From contig NZ_JAUASX010000006.1 of assembly GCF_030345715.1 (NCBI RefSeq), forward strand, positions 1 to 64,000: 64,000 nt of DNA, read 5' to 3'. Below, one piece after another: positions 1-17,625 of the stretch; position 1 is the stretch's first letter, and each line of letters starts with the position of its first letter. The translations under genes were made by a program, and so were the position numbers. The stretch comes from Solimonas sp. SE-A11. Its GTDB lineage: Bacteria; Pseudomonadota; Gammaproteobacteria; Nevskiales; Nevskiaceae. The notes under the pieces are model-generated. The model made no database searches, had not been told where the DNA came from, and worked only from the letters and a program-made list of their open reading frames with translations.

Positions 1-122
1 CCGAACTTGTCCGAAGACACCTTCGTCAGAGCAGCCGTCGTCGTGGTCTTGCCGTGGTCAACGTGACCGATCGTGCCCACGTTCACGTGCGGCTTCTTGC
101 GCTCGAATTTTTCCTTTGCCAT
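1..122 (-). CDS. tuf: Elongation factor Tu, 5' part only (second tuf copy, tufA position)
   Basis: EF-Tu is the GTPase that delivers aminoacyl-tRNA to the ribosome. Only the first 40 or so codons are present, because the gene runs off the left edge. They encode [15 protein letters not shown] followed by the P-loop GHVDHGKTT. All 122 bases are identical to positions 16922-17043, the start of the other tuf copy, and identity stops exactly at the ATG. It lies 52 bases downstream of fusA, in the tufA position of the str operon. Identity that ends at the start codon fits gene conversion between the two copies, which is known for tuf genes. The identification is certain; the rest of the gene is not visible. 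Confidence 0.97.
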   Translation of the reverse strand, partial: MAKEKFERKKPHVNVGTIGHVDHGKTTTTAALTKVSSDKF

Positions 123-174
123 TGCTCTTAACCCTAGAAAATGTCGTTACGGACTAGCGTTCGTGGTGTGAAAC

Positions 175-2268
<2,094 letters not shown>

Positions 2269-2304
2269 GAGAAGCTCGGAGTTCCTAAAGGATGGGGGTC
2301 AGGC

Positions 2305-2778
2305 TTACCAGCGGAAGTGTGCGAAGGCCTTGTTGGCCTCGGCCATGCGGTGCGTGTCTTCGCGCTTCTTCACGGCGGCGCCACGGTGCTCGACGGCATC
2401 GATCAACTCGCCGGCCAGGCGGTCGACCATGCCCTTCTCGCCGCGGTTGCCGGCGGCGTCGAGGATCCAACGCATCGCCAGCGTGGTGCGGCGGGTGGCG
2501 CGCACTTCAACCGGGACCTGGTAGGTCGCGCCGCCGACGCGGCGGGACTTGACCTCGACCGTCGGGGCGACGTTGTCGAAGGCGTTCTGGATGAACTCGA
2601 CGGGCTCGGTCACCTTCTTCTTGGCGATGACCTGGTCGATCGCACCGTAGACGATCTTCTCGGCCACGGCCTTCTTGCCGTCTTCCATCACCATGTTGAT
2701 GAACTTGGACAGCATCTGGGACTTGTACTTCGGGTCGGGAAGAACCTTGCGGATTTCCGGCTTGCGACGACGCGACAT
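2305..2778 (-). CDS. rpsG: 30S ribosomal protein S7
   Basis: S7 nucleates assembly of the 16S rRNA 3' domain and contacts tRNA in the E site. The protein has 157 residues, begins [18 protein letters not shown] and ends AHFRW, as is typical of bacterial S7. A CAGGAATC ribosome-binding site lies just upstream of the ATG. It is the second gene of the str operon, 65 bases after rpsL. In E. coli, S7 is the translational repressor of this operon and binds the rpsL-rpsG spacer. The spacer here is of suitable length, but I did not derive an S7 site. Confidence 0.99.
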   Translation of the reverse strand: MSRRRKPEIRKVLPDPKYKSQMLSKFINMVMEDGKKAVAEKIVYGAIDQVIAKKKVTEPVEFIQNAFDNVAPTVEVKSRRVGGATYQVPVEVRATRRTTLAMRWILDAAGNRGEKGMVDRLAGELIDAVEHRGAAVKKREDTHRMAEANKAFAHFRW

Positions 2779-2843
2779 ATCTGATTCCTGTGTGGGTCTT
2801 CAGGAGCGGAGAATCCGCTCCTTACTCGGGCCTGAGCCCGTCT

Positions 2844-3248
2844 TTACTTCTTCTTGCCGGCCGCCGGAGCAGCACCGGCCTTGGGACGCTTGGCGCCGTA
2901 CTTCGAACGGCTCTGGCGACGCTTGTCGATGCCAGCGCAGTCCAGGGTGCCGCGAACGGTGTGGTAGCGCACACCGGGAAGATCTTTCACACGGCCGCCG
3001 CGGATCATCACGACGGAGTGTTCCTGAAGGTTGTGACCTTCGCCGCCGATGTAGGAGATGACCTCGAACCCGTTGGTGAGGCGCACCTTGCAGACCTTAC
3101 GGAGAGCCGAGTTCGGCTTCTTGGGGGTCGTGGTGTAGACGCGGGTGCAGACGCCGCGCTTCTGCGGCGAGCCCGTGAGCGCAGGCACTTTGGACTTGGT
3201 CTCCAGGGTGGAGCGGCCCTTGCGCACTAGCTGGTTGATCGTTGGCAC
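2844..3248 (-). CDS. rpsL: 30S ribosomal protein S12
   Basis: S12 sits at the decoding centre and sets translational accuracy. I chose a GTG start at 3248, which gives [12 protein letters not shown] as the N-terminus, matches the family and has GGGAAG about nine bases upstream. A longer frame from 3287 would add 13 residues and run through a leader hairpin, so I rejected it. The product has 134 residues against the usual 124. The extra ten form an Ala/Pro/Lys-rich tail, [20 protein letters not shown] and [13 protein letters not shown] are intact, including the lysines whose mutation gives streptomycin resistance in other bacteria, so the allele looks streptomycin-sensitive. First gene of the str operon. 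Confidence 0.98.
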   Translation of the reverse strand: MPTINQLVRKGRSTLETKSKVPALTGSPQKRGVCTRVYTTTPKKPNSALRKVCKVRLTNGFEVISYIGGEGHNLQEHSVVMIRGGRVKDLPGVRYHTVRGTLDCAGIDKRRQSRSKYGAKRPKAGAAPAAGKKK

Positions 3249-3277
3249 GTTGGTACTTCCCGGCTTGACAAAGAAAA

Positions 3278-3302
3278 GACGGGCCACAGTCGGAGGCCCG
3301 TC
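3278..3302 (-). promoter_or_regulatory. Hairpin with T-rich tail in the rpsL leader (possible attenuator)
   Basis: On the minus strand GACGGGCC and GGCCCGTC form a perfect 8-bp stem with a 9-base loop, followed directly by TTTTCTTT. It lies between the predicted str promoter (3318-3346) and the rpsL GTG (3248), so every transcript from that promoter would carry it. The form is that of an intrinsic terminator or attenuator. Function is inferred. Confidence 0.55.
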
Positions 3303-3317
3303 GGGGAAAGGGGGCGC

Positions 3318-3346
3318 ATCATAGACAGGCGGCCCTGCAGTGTCAA
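3318..3346 (-). promoter_or_regulatory. Sigma70-type promoter of the str operon
   Basis: Minus-strand TTGACA (3341-3346) and TATGAT (3318-3323) are separated by exactly 17 bp, which is near consensus. The predicted start is near 3311, giving a leader of about 60 bases before rpsL. The 318-base gap between rpoC and rpsL (3249-3566) holds this promoter, the leader hairpin, the rpoC terminator and a second, weaker TTGACA upstream. No gene was seen in it. Confidence 0.8.
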
Positions 3347-3505
3347 CCCTTTAAGGGGAGTCAAAACAGGCACTTGTCAACACCGTGGGGAGCTTGTTGC
3401 GCGCCCTTTACGGCAATGCTGCGGTACTGGTTACAAACAGTTATATAAAGCAGTAAAGCTCAATCTTTAATCACGGACTGTCGCCTTGGGTTCCCTGCCC
3501 GGCTG

Positions 3506-3540
3506 ACGGAAAAGCCCCGCGAGAAGCGGGGCTTTTCCGT
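3506..3540 (-). terminator. Intrinsic terminator after rpoC
   Basis: A perfect 15-bp inverted repeat (3506-3520 and 3526-3540) with a 5-base loop has AAAAGCCCCGC and GCGGGGCTTTT as its core. This is the classical symmetric intrinsic terminator form. It starts 27 bases after the rpoC stop and separates the rpoBC and str transcription units. It has T runs in either direction. Confidence 0.85.
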
Positions 3541-3566
3541 GAAGCACGGCCGGAACCGGCCGGGTT

Positions 3567-7850
<4,284 letters not shown>

Positions 7851-7878
7851 GGGTAACTCCTATATCTGTCCGGATGCC

Positions 7879-12030
<4,152 letters not shown>

Positions 12031-12160
12031 CGGAACCCTCATCAGTCTTTGCGCCAAAAAGGCGCGATTACAAACAAAACTTCAAACTCAAACGGCTGAC
12101 GTCTTTGTCAGGCGTTTGAATTCGCGCTACAGCCGCCCTGTCGGGCGTGAAACCGAAAAT

Positions 12161-12197
12161 GGCAAGAGGCCGGGCGCTTTCGCGCCCAGCCCTTGCC
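12161..12197 (-). promoter_or_regulatory. Stem-loop in the rplL-rpoB spacer
   Basis: Positions 12161-12177 pair with 12182-12197 around a 4-base loop, giving a long GC-rich stem with one bulge, followed on the minus strand by ATTTTCGG. E. coli carries a partial attenuator and an RNase III site at this place. The location suggests the same role here, but the T-run is weak and the function is inferred. Confidence 0.55.
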
Positions 12198-12239
12198 TTG
12201 TCACTTCGAAGAAACAGTCGAAGCCAATGACGCGGTCGA

Positions 12240-12620
12240 TTACTTGAGGTCGACCTTGCCGCCGGCTTCTTCCAGCTTCTTCTTCATGTCGTCGGCGGTC
12301 TTCTTGTCGACGCCTTCCTTCACGGTCTGGGGCGCGCCCTCGACCAGGTCCTTGGCTTCCTTCAGGCCCAGGCCGGTCAGCTCGCGCACGACCTTGATGA
12401 CGCCAACCTTCTTGGCGGCATCGATCGAGGCCAGGACGACCGTGAACTCGGTCTTCTCTTCAACAGCGGCGGCCGGAGCAGCGGCGCCCGGAGCGGCAGC
12501 AACGGCCACCGGGGCAGCGGCGGTCACGCCGAACTTGTCTTCGATCATCTTGACCAGGTCAACCAGATCCAGAACGGTCAGGTTGGCAATGCCGTCAAGA
12601 ATTTCTTCTTTCGTAGCCAT
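12240..12620 (-). CDS. rplL: 50S ribosomal protein L7/L12
   Basis: L7/L12 is the multi-copy stalk protein that recruits translational GTPases. The protein has 126 residues. The N-terminal dimerization and L10-binding helix is followed by an Ala/Pro-rich hinge near residues 38-52. The C-terminal domain carries [20 protein letters not shown], the surface that binds EF-G and EF-Tu. GGAGTTTC lies upstream of the ATG. It follows rplJ by 55 bases in the usual L10-L12 pair. Confidence 0.99.
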   Translation of the reverse strand: MATKEEILDGIANLTVLDLVDLVKMIEDKFGVTAAAPVAVAAAPGAAAPAAAVEEKTEFTVVLASIDAAKKVGVIKVVRELTGLGLKEAKDLVEGAPQTVKEGVDKKTADDMKKKLEEAGGKVDLK

Positions 12621-12675
12621 TTGTGAAACTCCAAAAAATGTTTAAGTGTGAAAAGCCGAAACTTGTGAAAGCGAA

Positions 12676-13203
12676 CTAGGCTGCCTGCTTGGAGTCAGCC
12701 ACGGCCTTGACGGCACGGGCGACCTTCGCGGCGGGCTCTGCCAGGGTGGCGGCGAGCTTGGTAACCGGCGCCAGGAGCGTACCGGCCAGAATGGCCAGTG
12801 CCTGCTCGCGGGTCGGCATGGACGCCAGACGTTCGATGTCCTTGGCCCCGTACAGGGTGCCGCCGACTGCAACCGCCTTGACGACAAGCTTGTCGTTTTC
12901 CTTGGCGAAATCCCTGATCACGCGACCCACCGCACCCGGATCCTCGAGCGAGAAACCGAGCACCAGCGGACCCGTCAGCGCGGGCGCAAGGCACGCGAAT
13001 TCGGTGCCTTCCACGGCGCGGGCAGCCAGCGTGTTCTTCACCACGTGCAGATAGACGCCGTTTTCACGGGCCTTCGTGCGCAGGATGTCGAACTTGCCGG
13101 CCGTCAGGCCGCGGTATTCCGCCGCAACGGCGGAGTAGGCGCGCTTGGCGACTTCGTTCACTTCCGCAACCAGGGCCTTCTTGTCTTCCAGCTTGAGTGC
13201 CAT
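12676..13203 (-). CDS. rplJ: 50S ribosomal protein L10
   Basis: L10 anchors the L7/L12 dimers to 23S rRNA. The 175-residue protein begins MALKLEDKKALVAEV, with AEYRGLT and the RxxG-type rRNA-binding segment in the first 60 residues, and ends in the C-terminal helix that binds L12. CAGGAGTT precedes the ATG. It lies 263 bases after rplA. That long leader is expected for a gene whose product represses its own translation through the mRNA leader. Confidence 0.98.
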   Translation of the reverse strand: MALKLEDKKALVAEVNEVAKRAYSAVAAEYRGLTAGKFDILRTKARENGVYLHVVKNTLAARAVEGTEFACLAPALTGPLVLGFSLEDPGAVGRVIRDFAKENDKLVVKAVAVGGTLYGAKDIERLASMPTREQALAILAGTLLAPVTKLAATLAEPAAKVARAVKAVADSKQAA

Positions 13204-13385
13204 CAGAACTCCTGGTTACTTCCGATAAGACCCTTCCCTTGCGGGTCAGGCCACCATTGTTCGGTGCTCACGCACCGTCTGCGTATGCGGCCTTGCGGCC
13301 TTTAACATCCCCGGCTGACTTCTCCGGTTCCTACATACGGTCTTTGACGGCGTGGCTTTCACACCACGCTACCAAATCTCTTTGC
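13204..13385 (-). promoter_or_regulatory. Leader of rplJ, probable L10/L12 autoregulatory region
   Basis: The untranslated stretch ahead of rplJ contains several short inverted repeats, including GGCCGCAAGGCCGC and CGTGGTGTGAAAGCCACG. Known rplJ leaders fold and bind the L10-L12 complex. I infer that function from position, and did not identify the kink-turn binding motif itself. Confidence 0.4.
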
Positions 13386-13460
13386 GGGAATCGGGGGTGG
13401 AGAATCGGGAATCGTTAAAGCAGTGCTTCTACGATTCCCAATTCCCGATTCCCTATTCCC
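13386..13460. repeat. Inverted repeat with arms of four GGGAATN heptamers
   Basis: The left arm (13386-13413) reads as four heptamers on the plus strand: GGGAATC, GGGGGTG, GAGAATC, GGGAATC. The right arm (13433-13460), read on the minus strand, is GGGAATA, GGGAATC, GGGAATT, GGGAATC. The 19-base spacer contains AAGCAGTGCTT, itself palindromic. The element sits between rplA and rplJ. Arm length and layout match the AGATAGT elements at 14647 and 56793. Confidence 0.8.
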
Positions 13461-13466
13461 GGCTGT

Positions 13467-14162
13467 TCATTCCGGCAGGGTCGAAACGTCGACGCGCACG
13501 CCGGGACCCATCGTCGTCGACAGGGTCACCTTCTTGATGTACAGGCCCTTGGACGTTGCCGGCTTGGCGCGGCGCACGTCACGCACGACGGCGATCAGGT
13601 TGTCCTTGATCTTGTCGGCGTCGAAGCTGGCGGAGCCGATCGAGCAGTGCAGGATGCCGGCCTTGTCGGTACGGAACTTGGACATACCAGCCTTGGCGTT
13701 CTTCACCGCGCCGGCGACATCCGGGGTGACCGTGCCGGTCTTCGGGTTCGGCATCAGGCCGCGAGGACCGAGCACCTGGCCCAGGCCGCCGACGATGCGC
13801 ATGGCGGCGGGTTCGGCGATCACGACCTGGTAGCCCAGGTCGCCTTCCTTCATCTTGGCGGCCAGGTCTTCCATGCCCACGGCGTCGGCGCCGGCGGCCT
13901 TGGCTTCCTCGGCCTTGGCGCCCTGCGCGAACACGGCGACGCGGACCGACTTGCCGCTGCCGTGCGGCAGCACGGTGGAGCCACGGACGTTCTGGTCGGA
14001 CTTCTTGGCATCAACGCCCAGGTTGATGGACACGTCCACCGATTCCTTGAACTTGGCGGTGGCGCACTGCTTGATCAGCTCGATAGCCTGCTCGAGCGAG
14101 TAGTGCTTGCCCTGCTCGACCTTGCCGGCCAGGGCCTTTTCCTTCTTGGTGATCTTCGCCAT
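13467..14162 (-). CDS. rplA: 50S ribosomal protein L1
   Basis: L1 forms the mobile stalk near the E site and, in E. coli, represses translation of its own L11 operon. The 231-residue protein is the normal length. It begins [15 protein letters not shown] and has the conserved L1 segment [15 protein letters not shown] in the middle. The start codon lies 3 bases after the rplK stop, so the two are translationally linked. The 3' end abuts the heptamer repeat at 13386-13460. Confidence 0.99.
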   Translation of the reverse strand: MAKITKKEKALAGKVEQGKHYSLEQAIELIKQCATAKFKESVDVSINLGVDAKKSDQNVRGSTVLPHGSGKSVRVAVFAQGAKAEEAKAAGADAVGMEDLAAKMKEGDLGYQVVIAEPAAMRIVGGLGQVLGPRGLMPNPKTGTVTPDVAGAVKNAKAGMSKFRTDKAGILHCSIGSASFDADKIKDNLIAVVRDVRRAKPATSKGLYIKKVTLSTTMGPGVRVDVSTLPE

Positions 14163-14165
14163 GGC

Positions 14166-14597
14166 TTACTTCTCCACCACGTCGATGCCCATGGAACGGG
14201 CGGAACCGGCGATCAGGCGCATTGCGGCGTCCATGCTGCCGGCATTCAGGTCAGGCATCTTGATCTTGGCGATCTCTTCGACCTGCTTCTTGGTGATCTT
14301 GCCCACCTTCTTGGTGTGCGGGGTCGGCGAACCGGACTCGATGCCGGCGGCCTTCTTGATCAGCACCGTGGCCGGAGCCGTCTTGGTGATGAACGTGAAG
14401 CTCTTGTCCGAGTAGACCGTGATCACGACCGGAGTCGGGATACCCGGCTCCAGCTTCTGCGTCGCTGCGTTGAACTCCTTGCAGAACGCCATGATGTTGA
14501 CGCCGTTCTGGCCCAGCGCGGGACCGACCGGCGGCGCCGGGTTGGCCTTGCCTGCAGGGATCTGCAGCTTGATGTAGGCCGTTACTTTCTTAGCCAT
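14166..14597 (-). CDS. rplK: 50S ribosomal protein L11
   Basis: L11 binds the GTPase-associated centre of 23S rRNA and is needed for RelA activation. The 143-residue protein begins [30 protein letters not shown] in the family pattern, with the Pro-rich N-terminal domain and the C-terminal RNA-binding domain [32 protein letters not shown] gives a good ribosome-binding site. The 130-base gap after nusG carries a heptamer inverted repeat with a terminator-like core. Confidence 0.99.
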   Translation of the reverse strand: MAKKVTAYIKLQIPAGKANPAPPVGPALGQNGVNIMAFCKEFNAATQKLEPGIPTPVVITVYSDKSFTFITKTAPATVLIKKAAGIESGSPTPHTKKVGKITKKQVEEIAKIKMPDLNAGSMDAAMRLIAGSARSMGIDVVEK

Positions 14598-14646
14598 GCA
14601 TTACTCCTGATGGGTACGAACGCCTTGCGGCTCCCCGTTTAAAAAC

Positions 14647-14720
14647 AGATAGTGGTTGGTAGATAGTAGATAGTTGAAAAAGCGGGGCTTTTACTATCTA
14701 CAGACTACTATCTACTATCT
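14647..14720. repeat. Inverted repeat with arms of four AGATAGT heptamers (copy 1)
   Basis: The left arm (14647-14674) is four heptamers: units 1, 3 and 4 are AGATAGT and unit 2 is GGTTGGT. The right arm (14693-14720), read on the minus strand, has AGATAGT as units 1, 2 and 4 and AGTCTGT as unit 3. The arms match at 22 of 28 positions. The 18-base centre holds AAAAGC-GGG-GCTTTT, a small terminator-like hairpin. It lies in the nusG-rplK spacer. A second copy is at 56793-56886. Confidence 0.9.
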
Positions 14721-14727
14721 GACTTGA

Positions 14728-15261
14728 TCAGGCCTTCTCGACCTGACTGAACTCCAATTCCACAGGGGTCGAACGTCCAAAGATCAGCACTGCGACGCGC
14801 AGGCGGTTCTTGTCGTAGTTGACCTCTTCGACCACGCCCTGGAAGTCCGCGAACGGGCCCTCCTTGACGCGGATCGCCTCGCCCGGCTCGAACAGCGTCT
14901 TGGGACGCGGCTTCTCGACGGACTCGGTGACGCGATTGAGGATCTTCTCGGCTTCCTTGTCGGAAATCGGCGCCGGACGGTCCGGCGTGCCGCCGATGAA
15001 ACCCATCACCTTGGGGGTGTTCTTCACCAGGTGCCAGGTGTCTTCGTTCATTTCCATCTGAACGAGCACGTAGCCCGGGAAGAACTTGCGCTCCGTAGTG
15101 CGCTTGACGCCATCCTTGATCTCGACGACCTCTTCGGTCGGGACGAGGATGTCGCCGAACTGGTCCTGCAAGCCCTGGCGCGCGATGCGCTCCTTGAGGG
15201 CCCGCATGACGGAATTCTCATACTGCGAATAGGCGTGAACCACGTACCAGCGCATGGTCAT
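14728..15261 (-). CDS. nusG: Transcription termination/antitermination protein NusG
   Basis: NusG binds RNA polymerase and couples it to the ribosome or to Rho. The 177-residue protein has the N-terminal NGN domain ([15 protein letters not shown]) and the C-terminal KOW domain with the segment [29 protein letters not shown] and VMGFIGG are further family signatures. It starts one base after the secE stop, the conserved secE-nusG pairing. ATG codons at 15261 and 15255 are both possible starts. Confidence 0.98.
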   Translation of the reverse strand: MTMRWYVVHAYSQYENSVMRALKERIARQGLQDQFGDILVPTEEVVEIKDGVKRTTERKFFPGYVLVQMEMNEDTWHLVKNTPKVMGFIGGTPDRPAPISDKEAEKILNRVTESVEKPRPKTLFEPGEAIRVKEGPFADFQGVVEEVNYDKNRLRVAVLIFGRSTPVELEFSQVEKA

Positions 15262-15262
15262 C

Positions 15263-15649
15263 TCAGGACCCTCGGCCGGTCAGCTTTTCGACGCCCCACA
15301 GCAGGGCGGAGTCCAGCCCCCAGAGCAGCACGGCCATGATCAGCACGACGACGGCGATCATCAGCGTGGCCTGGATGCTCTCCTGGCGGCTCGGCCAGAC
15401 GACCTTGCGCAGTTCGGTGCGGGCGCCGGTCACGTAGCCCCAGAGCGCCTTGCCCGAAGCCGACTGGTAGGCCACGAACAGGCCGGCAGCCAGGCCAGCG
15501 AGCATTGCCAGCCAGCGGACCAGCAGGGGCTTTTCCGCAAAGTAGTAGAACGCGAACATGCCGCCGAGCAGCAGGGCCACGGCAGCAATCAGCAGCAGCG
15601 TATCCTTGTGAGAGGAAACGGCTTGTTGTTCAGTGGTCTGGGTATCCAT
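15263..15649 (-). CDS. secE: Protein translocase subunit SecE
   Basis: SecE is the essential small subunit of the SecYEG channel in the inner membrane. The 128-residue protein has three hydrophobic segments, roughly at residues 17-35, 42-58 and 95-118. The last is preceded by [15 protein letters not shown], the conserved amphipathic SecE signature. The three-helix form is typical of gammaproteobacteria. It is followed by nusG with a one-base gap, and preceded by tRNA-Trp, with which it is probably co-transcribed. Confidence 0.97.
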   Translation of the reverse strand: MDTQTTEQQAVSSHKDTLLLIAAVALLLGGMFAFYYFAEKPLLVRWLAMLAGLAAGLFVAYQSASGKALWGYVTGARTELRKVVWPSRQESIQATLMIAVVVLIMAVLLWGLDSALLWGVEKLTGRGS

Positions 15650-15695
15650 GAACCCTGGTCAACTCGTCAGTCACACGGTGCTTTCACGCTGGGTA

Positions 15696-15771
15696 TGGCA
15701 GGGCGAGAGGGTTTCGAACCCCCAACCTGCGGTTTTGGAGACCGCCGCTCTACCAGTTGAGCTATCGCCCT
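15696..15771 (-). tRNA. tRNA-Trp (CCA anticodon)
   Basis: The 76-base cloverleaf reads on the minus strand from AGGGCGATAGCTCAACTGG, with anticodon CCA inside TCTCCAAAA and a GGTTCGAAACC T-arm. The acceptor stem pairs AGGGCGA with TCGCCCT, and the 3' CCA is encoded. It lies between tuf and secE, a location known in several proteobacteria. Confidence 0.98.
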
Positions 15772-15799
15772 ACGTTATCTACCGCGGAAAGCCAAAAAG

Positions 15800-15828
15800 G
15801 GGCGCGGATTCTATGCGAATCCGCGCCC
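15800..15828 (-). terminator. Intrinsic terminator after tuf, overlapping the tRNA-Trp promoter
   Basis: A perfect 12-bp stem (15800-15811 and 15817-15828) with a 5-base loop is followed on the minus strand by CTTTTTGG. It begins 22 bases after the tuf stop. Transcripts arriving from tuf would carry the whole hairpin. The same bases contain the -10 box of the next promoter. Confidence 0.8.
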
Positions 15829-15837
15829 GCCTGTCAA
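15808..15837 (-). promoter_or_regulatory. Sigma70-type promoter for tRNA-Trp-secE-nusG
   Basis: Minus-strand TTGACA (15832-15837) and TAGAAT (15808-15813) are spaced by 18 bp. The sequence after the -10 is CCGCGCCCC, a GC-rich discriminator like those of stringently controlled stable-RNA promoters. The -10 lies at the loop of the tuf terminator hairpin, so the two signals share DNA. Confidence 0.7.
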
Positions 15838-15849
15838 AACACTGACGAT

Positions 15850-17043
15850 TTAGGCCAGGATCTTGGTGACGACGCCGGCGCCGACGGTACGACCGCCCTC
15901 GCGAATGGCGAAGCGAACACCCTCTTCCATGGCGATCGGGTTGATCAGCTCAACCAGCATCTGCACGTTGTCGCCCGGCATCACCATCTCCTGCTCGAAC
16001 GTGATCGAGCCGGTGACGTCGGTCGTGCGGAAGTAGAACTGCGGACGGTAGCCCTTGAAGAACGGGGTGTGACGGCCGCCCTCTTCCTTCGTCAGGACGT
16101 AAACCTCGCCATTGAACTTGGCGTGCGGCTTGATCGTGCCCGGCTTGCACAGCACCTGGCCGCGCTCGACGTCTTCCTTCTTCGTGCCGCGCAGCAGCAG
16201 GCCCACGTTGTCGCCCGCCTGGCCCTGGTCCAGCAGCTTGCGGAACATCTCGACGCCCGTGACGATGGTCTTCTGGGTGTCGCGGATGCCGACGATCTCG
16301 ACTTCTTCGCCAACCTTCACCACGCCACGCTCGATACGGCCGGTCACCACCGTGCCGCGGCCCGAGATGGAGAACACGTCTTCCACCGGCAGCAGGAACG
16401 GCTTGTCGGTCTCACGCTCCGGCTCCGGGATCCAGGTGTCCAGGGCGGCATACAGCTCCTCGAGCTTGGCAACCCACTCGGCGTCGCCCTGGATGGCCTT
16501 GACGGCCGCGCCACGGATCACCGGGGTGTTGTCGCCGTCGAAACCGTACTTGCTCAGCAGGTCGCGCACTTCCATCTCGACCAGGTCGAGCAGCTCGGCG
16601 TCATCGACCAGGTCGCACTTGTTCAGCCAGACCACGATCTTCGGGACGTTGACCTGCTTGGCCAGCAGGACGTGCTCGCGGGTCTGCGGCATCGGGCCGT
16701 CGGTGGCCGATACGACCAGGATCGCGCCGTCCATCTGCGCGGCGCCCGTGATCATGTTCTTGACGTAGTCCGCGTGGCCCGGGCAGTCAACGTGCGCGTA
16801 GTGGCGGTTCGCGGTTTCGTATTCGACGTGGCTGGTGGCGATCGTCAGAATCTTCGTCGCGTCGCGACGGCCCTGGCTCTCGGATGCCTTGGCAACCTGG
16901 TCGTACGGCACGTACGTGCCGCCGAACTTGTCCGAAGACACCTTCGTCAGAGCAGCCGTCGTCGTGGTCTTGCCGTGGTCAACGTGACCGATCGTGCCCA
17001 CGTTCACGTGCGGCTTCTTGCGCTCGAATTTTTCCTTTGCCAT
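15850..17043 (-). CDS. tuf: Elongation factor Tu (tufB position)
   Basis: EF-Tu carries aminoacyl-tRNA to the ribosomal A site. The 397-residue protein has GHVDHGKTT (residues 18-26), DCPGHADY and NKCD as its GTPase motifs, and ends with [17 protein letters not shown]. The TVGAGVV threonine corresponds to the residue that Doc-family toxins phosphorylate in E. coli EF-Tu, and this window also encodes a Doc protein at 61303. The gene follows tRNA-Thr as in E. coli tufB. Its first 122 bases are identical to the copy at 1-122. Confidence 0.99.
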   Translation of the reverse strand: MAKEKFERKKPHVNVGTIGHVDHGKTTTTAALTKVSSDKFGGTYVPYDQVAKASESQGRRDATKILTIATSHVEYETANRHYAHVDCPGHADYVKNMITGAAQMDGAILVVSATDGPMPQTREHVLLAKQVNVPKIVVWLNKCDLVDDAELLDLVEMEVRDLLSKYGFDGDNTPVIRGAAVKAIQGDAEWVAKLEELYAALDTWIPEPERETDKPFLLPVEDVFSISGRGTVVTGRIERGVVKVGEEVEIVGIRDTQKTIVTGVEMFRKLLDQGQAGDNVGLLLRGTKKEDVERGQVLCKPGTIKPHAKFNGEVYVLTKEEGGRHTPFFKGYRPQFYFRTTDVTGSITFEQEMVMPGDNVQMLVELINPIAMEEGVRFAIREGGRTVGAGVVTKILA

Positions 17044-17190
17044 CGAAGTCTCCGGGATTACCGTGTTTTAAGTGAAAATAGCCTGATCGTGGTCCCGTCT
17101 GACGGGTTTCCATCTGCGCCAAAACCCGCCATAGCCTCTCGGCCGGCGGGGAAAAAACTCTCGGGACCCGCAACGCGAATCCCTGGAATT

Positions 17191-17266
17191 TGGTGCCCAC
17201 GAAAGGAATCGAACCTTCGACCTCACCCTTACCAAGGGTGTGCTCTACCGACTGAGCTACGTGGGC
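17191..17266 (-). tRNA. tRNA-Thr (GGT anticodon)
   Basis: The 76-base gene begins GCCCACGTAGCTCAGTCGG on the minus strand, with anticodon GGT inside CCTTGGTAAGG, a GGTTCGATTCC T-arm and an encoded CCA. It lies upstream of tuf, the same arrangement as thrT-tufB in E. coli. The 147 bases between it and tuf contain a short CCCGTC-A-GACGGG hairpin and no clear promoter, so read-through into tuf is likely. Confidence 0.98.
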
Positions 17267-17294
17267 AAATCTTGATCTACAGCAACCGCGGTGC

Positions 17295-17368
17295 TGGAGC
17301 GGGAGACGGGAATCGAACCCGCGCTATCGGCTTGGAAGGCCGAAGTTCTACCATTGAACTACTCCCGC
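17295..17368 (-). tRNA. tRNA-Gly (TCC anticodon)
   Basis: The 74-base gene begins GCGGGAGTAGTTCAATGG on the minus strand, with anticodon TCC inside CCTTCCAAG and a GGTTCGATTCC T-arm. The acceptor stem GCGGGAG pairs with CTCCCGC and CCA is encoded. It is second in the Tyr-Gly-Thr array. Confidence 0.98.
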
Positions 17369-17392
17369 CAGGCAGACCCGCACCGCTAAATC

Positions 17393-17478
17393 TGGTGGAG
17401 AGAGGTGGATTCGAACCACCGTAGGCGTAAGCCAGCAGATTTACAGTCTGCCCTCGTTGGCCGCTTGAGTATCTCTCC
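17393..17478 (-). tRNA. tRNA-Tyr (GTA anticodon)
   Basis: This is an 86-base class II tRNA with a long variable arm. It begins GGAGAGATACTCAAGCGG on the minus strand, with anticodon GTA inside ACTGTAAAT, a GGTTCGAATCC T-arm and an encoded CCA. It is first in the array and follows the predicted promoter at 17517-17545. Confidence 0.98.
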
Positions 17479-17516
17479 GCCGTTCCCCGGAGGCTTTCGC
17501 CCTTGGAGAGCCGCGT

Positions 17517-17545
17517 ATTCTCTTCGCGGTGCTGCGGCGCGTCAA
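17517..17545 (-). promoter_or_regulatory. Probable promoter of the tRNA-Tyr/Gly/Thr-tuf unit
   Basis: Minus-strand TTGACG (17540-17545) and GAGAAT (17517-17522) are 17 bp apart, and the discriminator ACGCGGC is GC-rich as in stable-RNA promoters. It lies about 40 bases before tRNA-Tyr. The -10 is a weak match, so the assignment rests partly on position. Confidence 0.5.
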
Positions 17546-17625
17546 TAGAAATTTGTGTGACAACAGCAAAATAGTTGCCATCCGTGGCCGGGCGTTGGGC
17601 GCGGCCCTGTTTCCGGACCGCCCCG

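Noticed and set aside
3249-3287. 13-residue N-terminal extension of S12 from an upstream GTG
   Set aside because: The extension is encoded by the leader hairpin and T-run, and family members begin at the TINQLVRK segment.
13386-13460. CRISPR-like array, because of repeated GGGAATN units
   Set aside because: Units are contiguous heptamers in two inverted arms, with no spacers of constant length and no cas genes.
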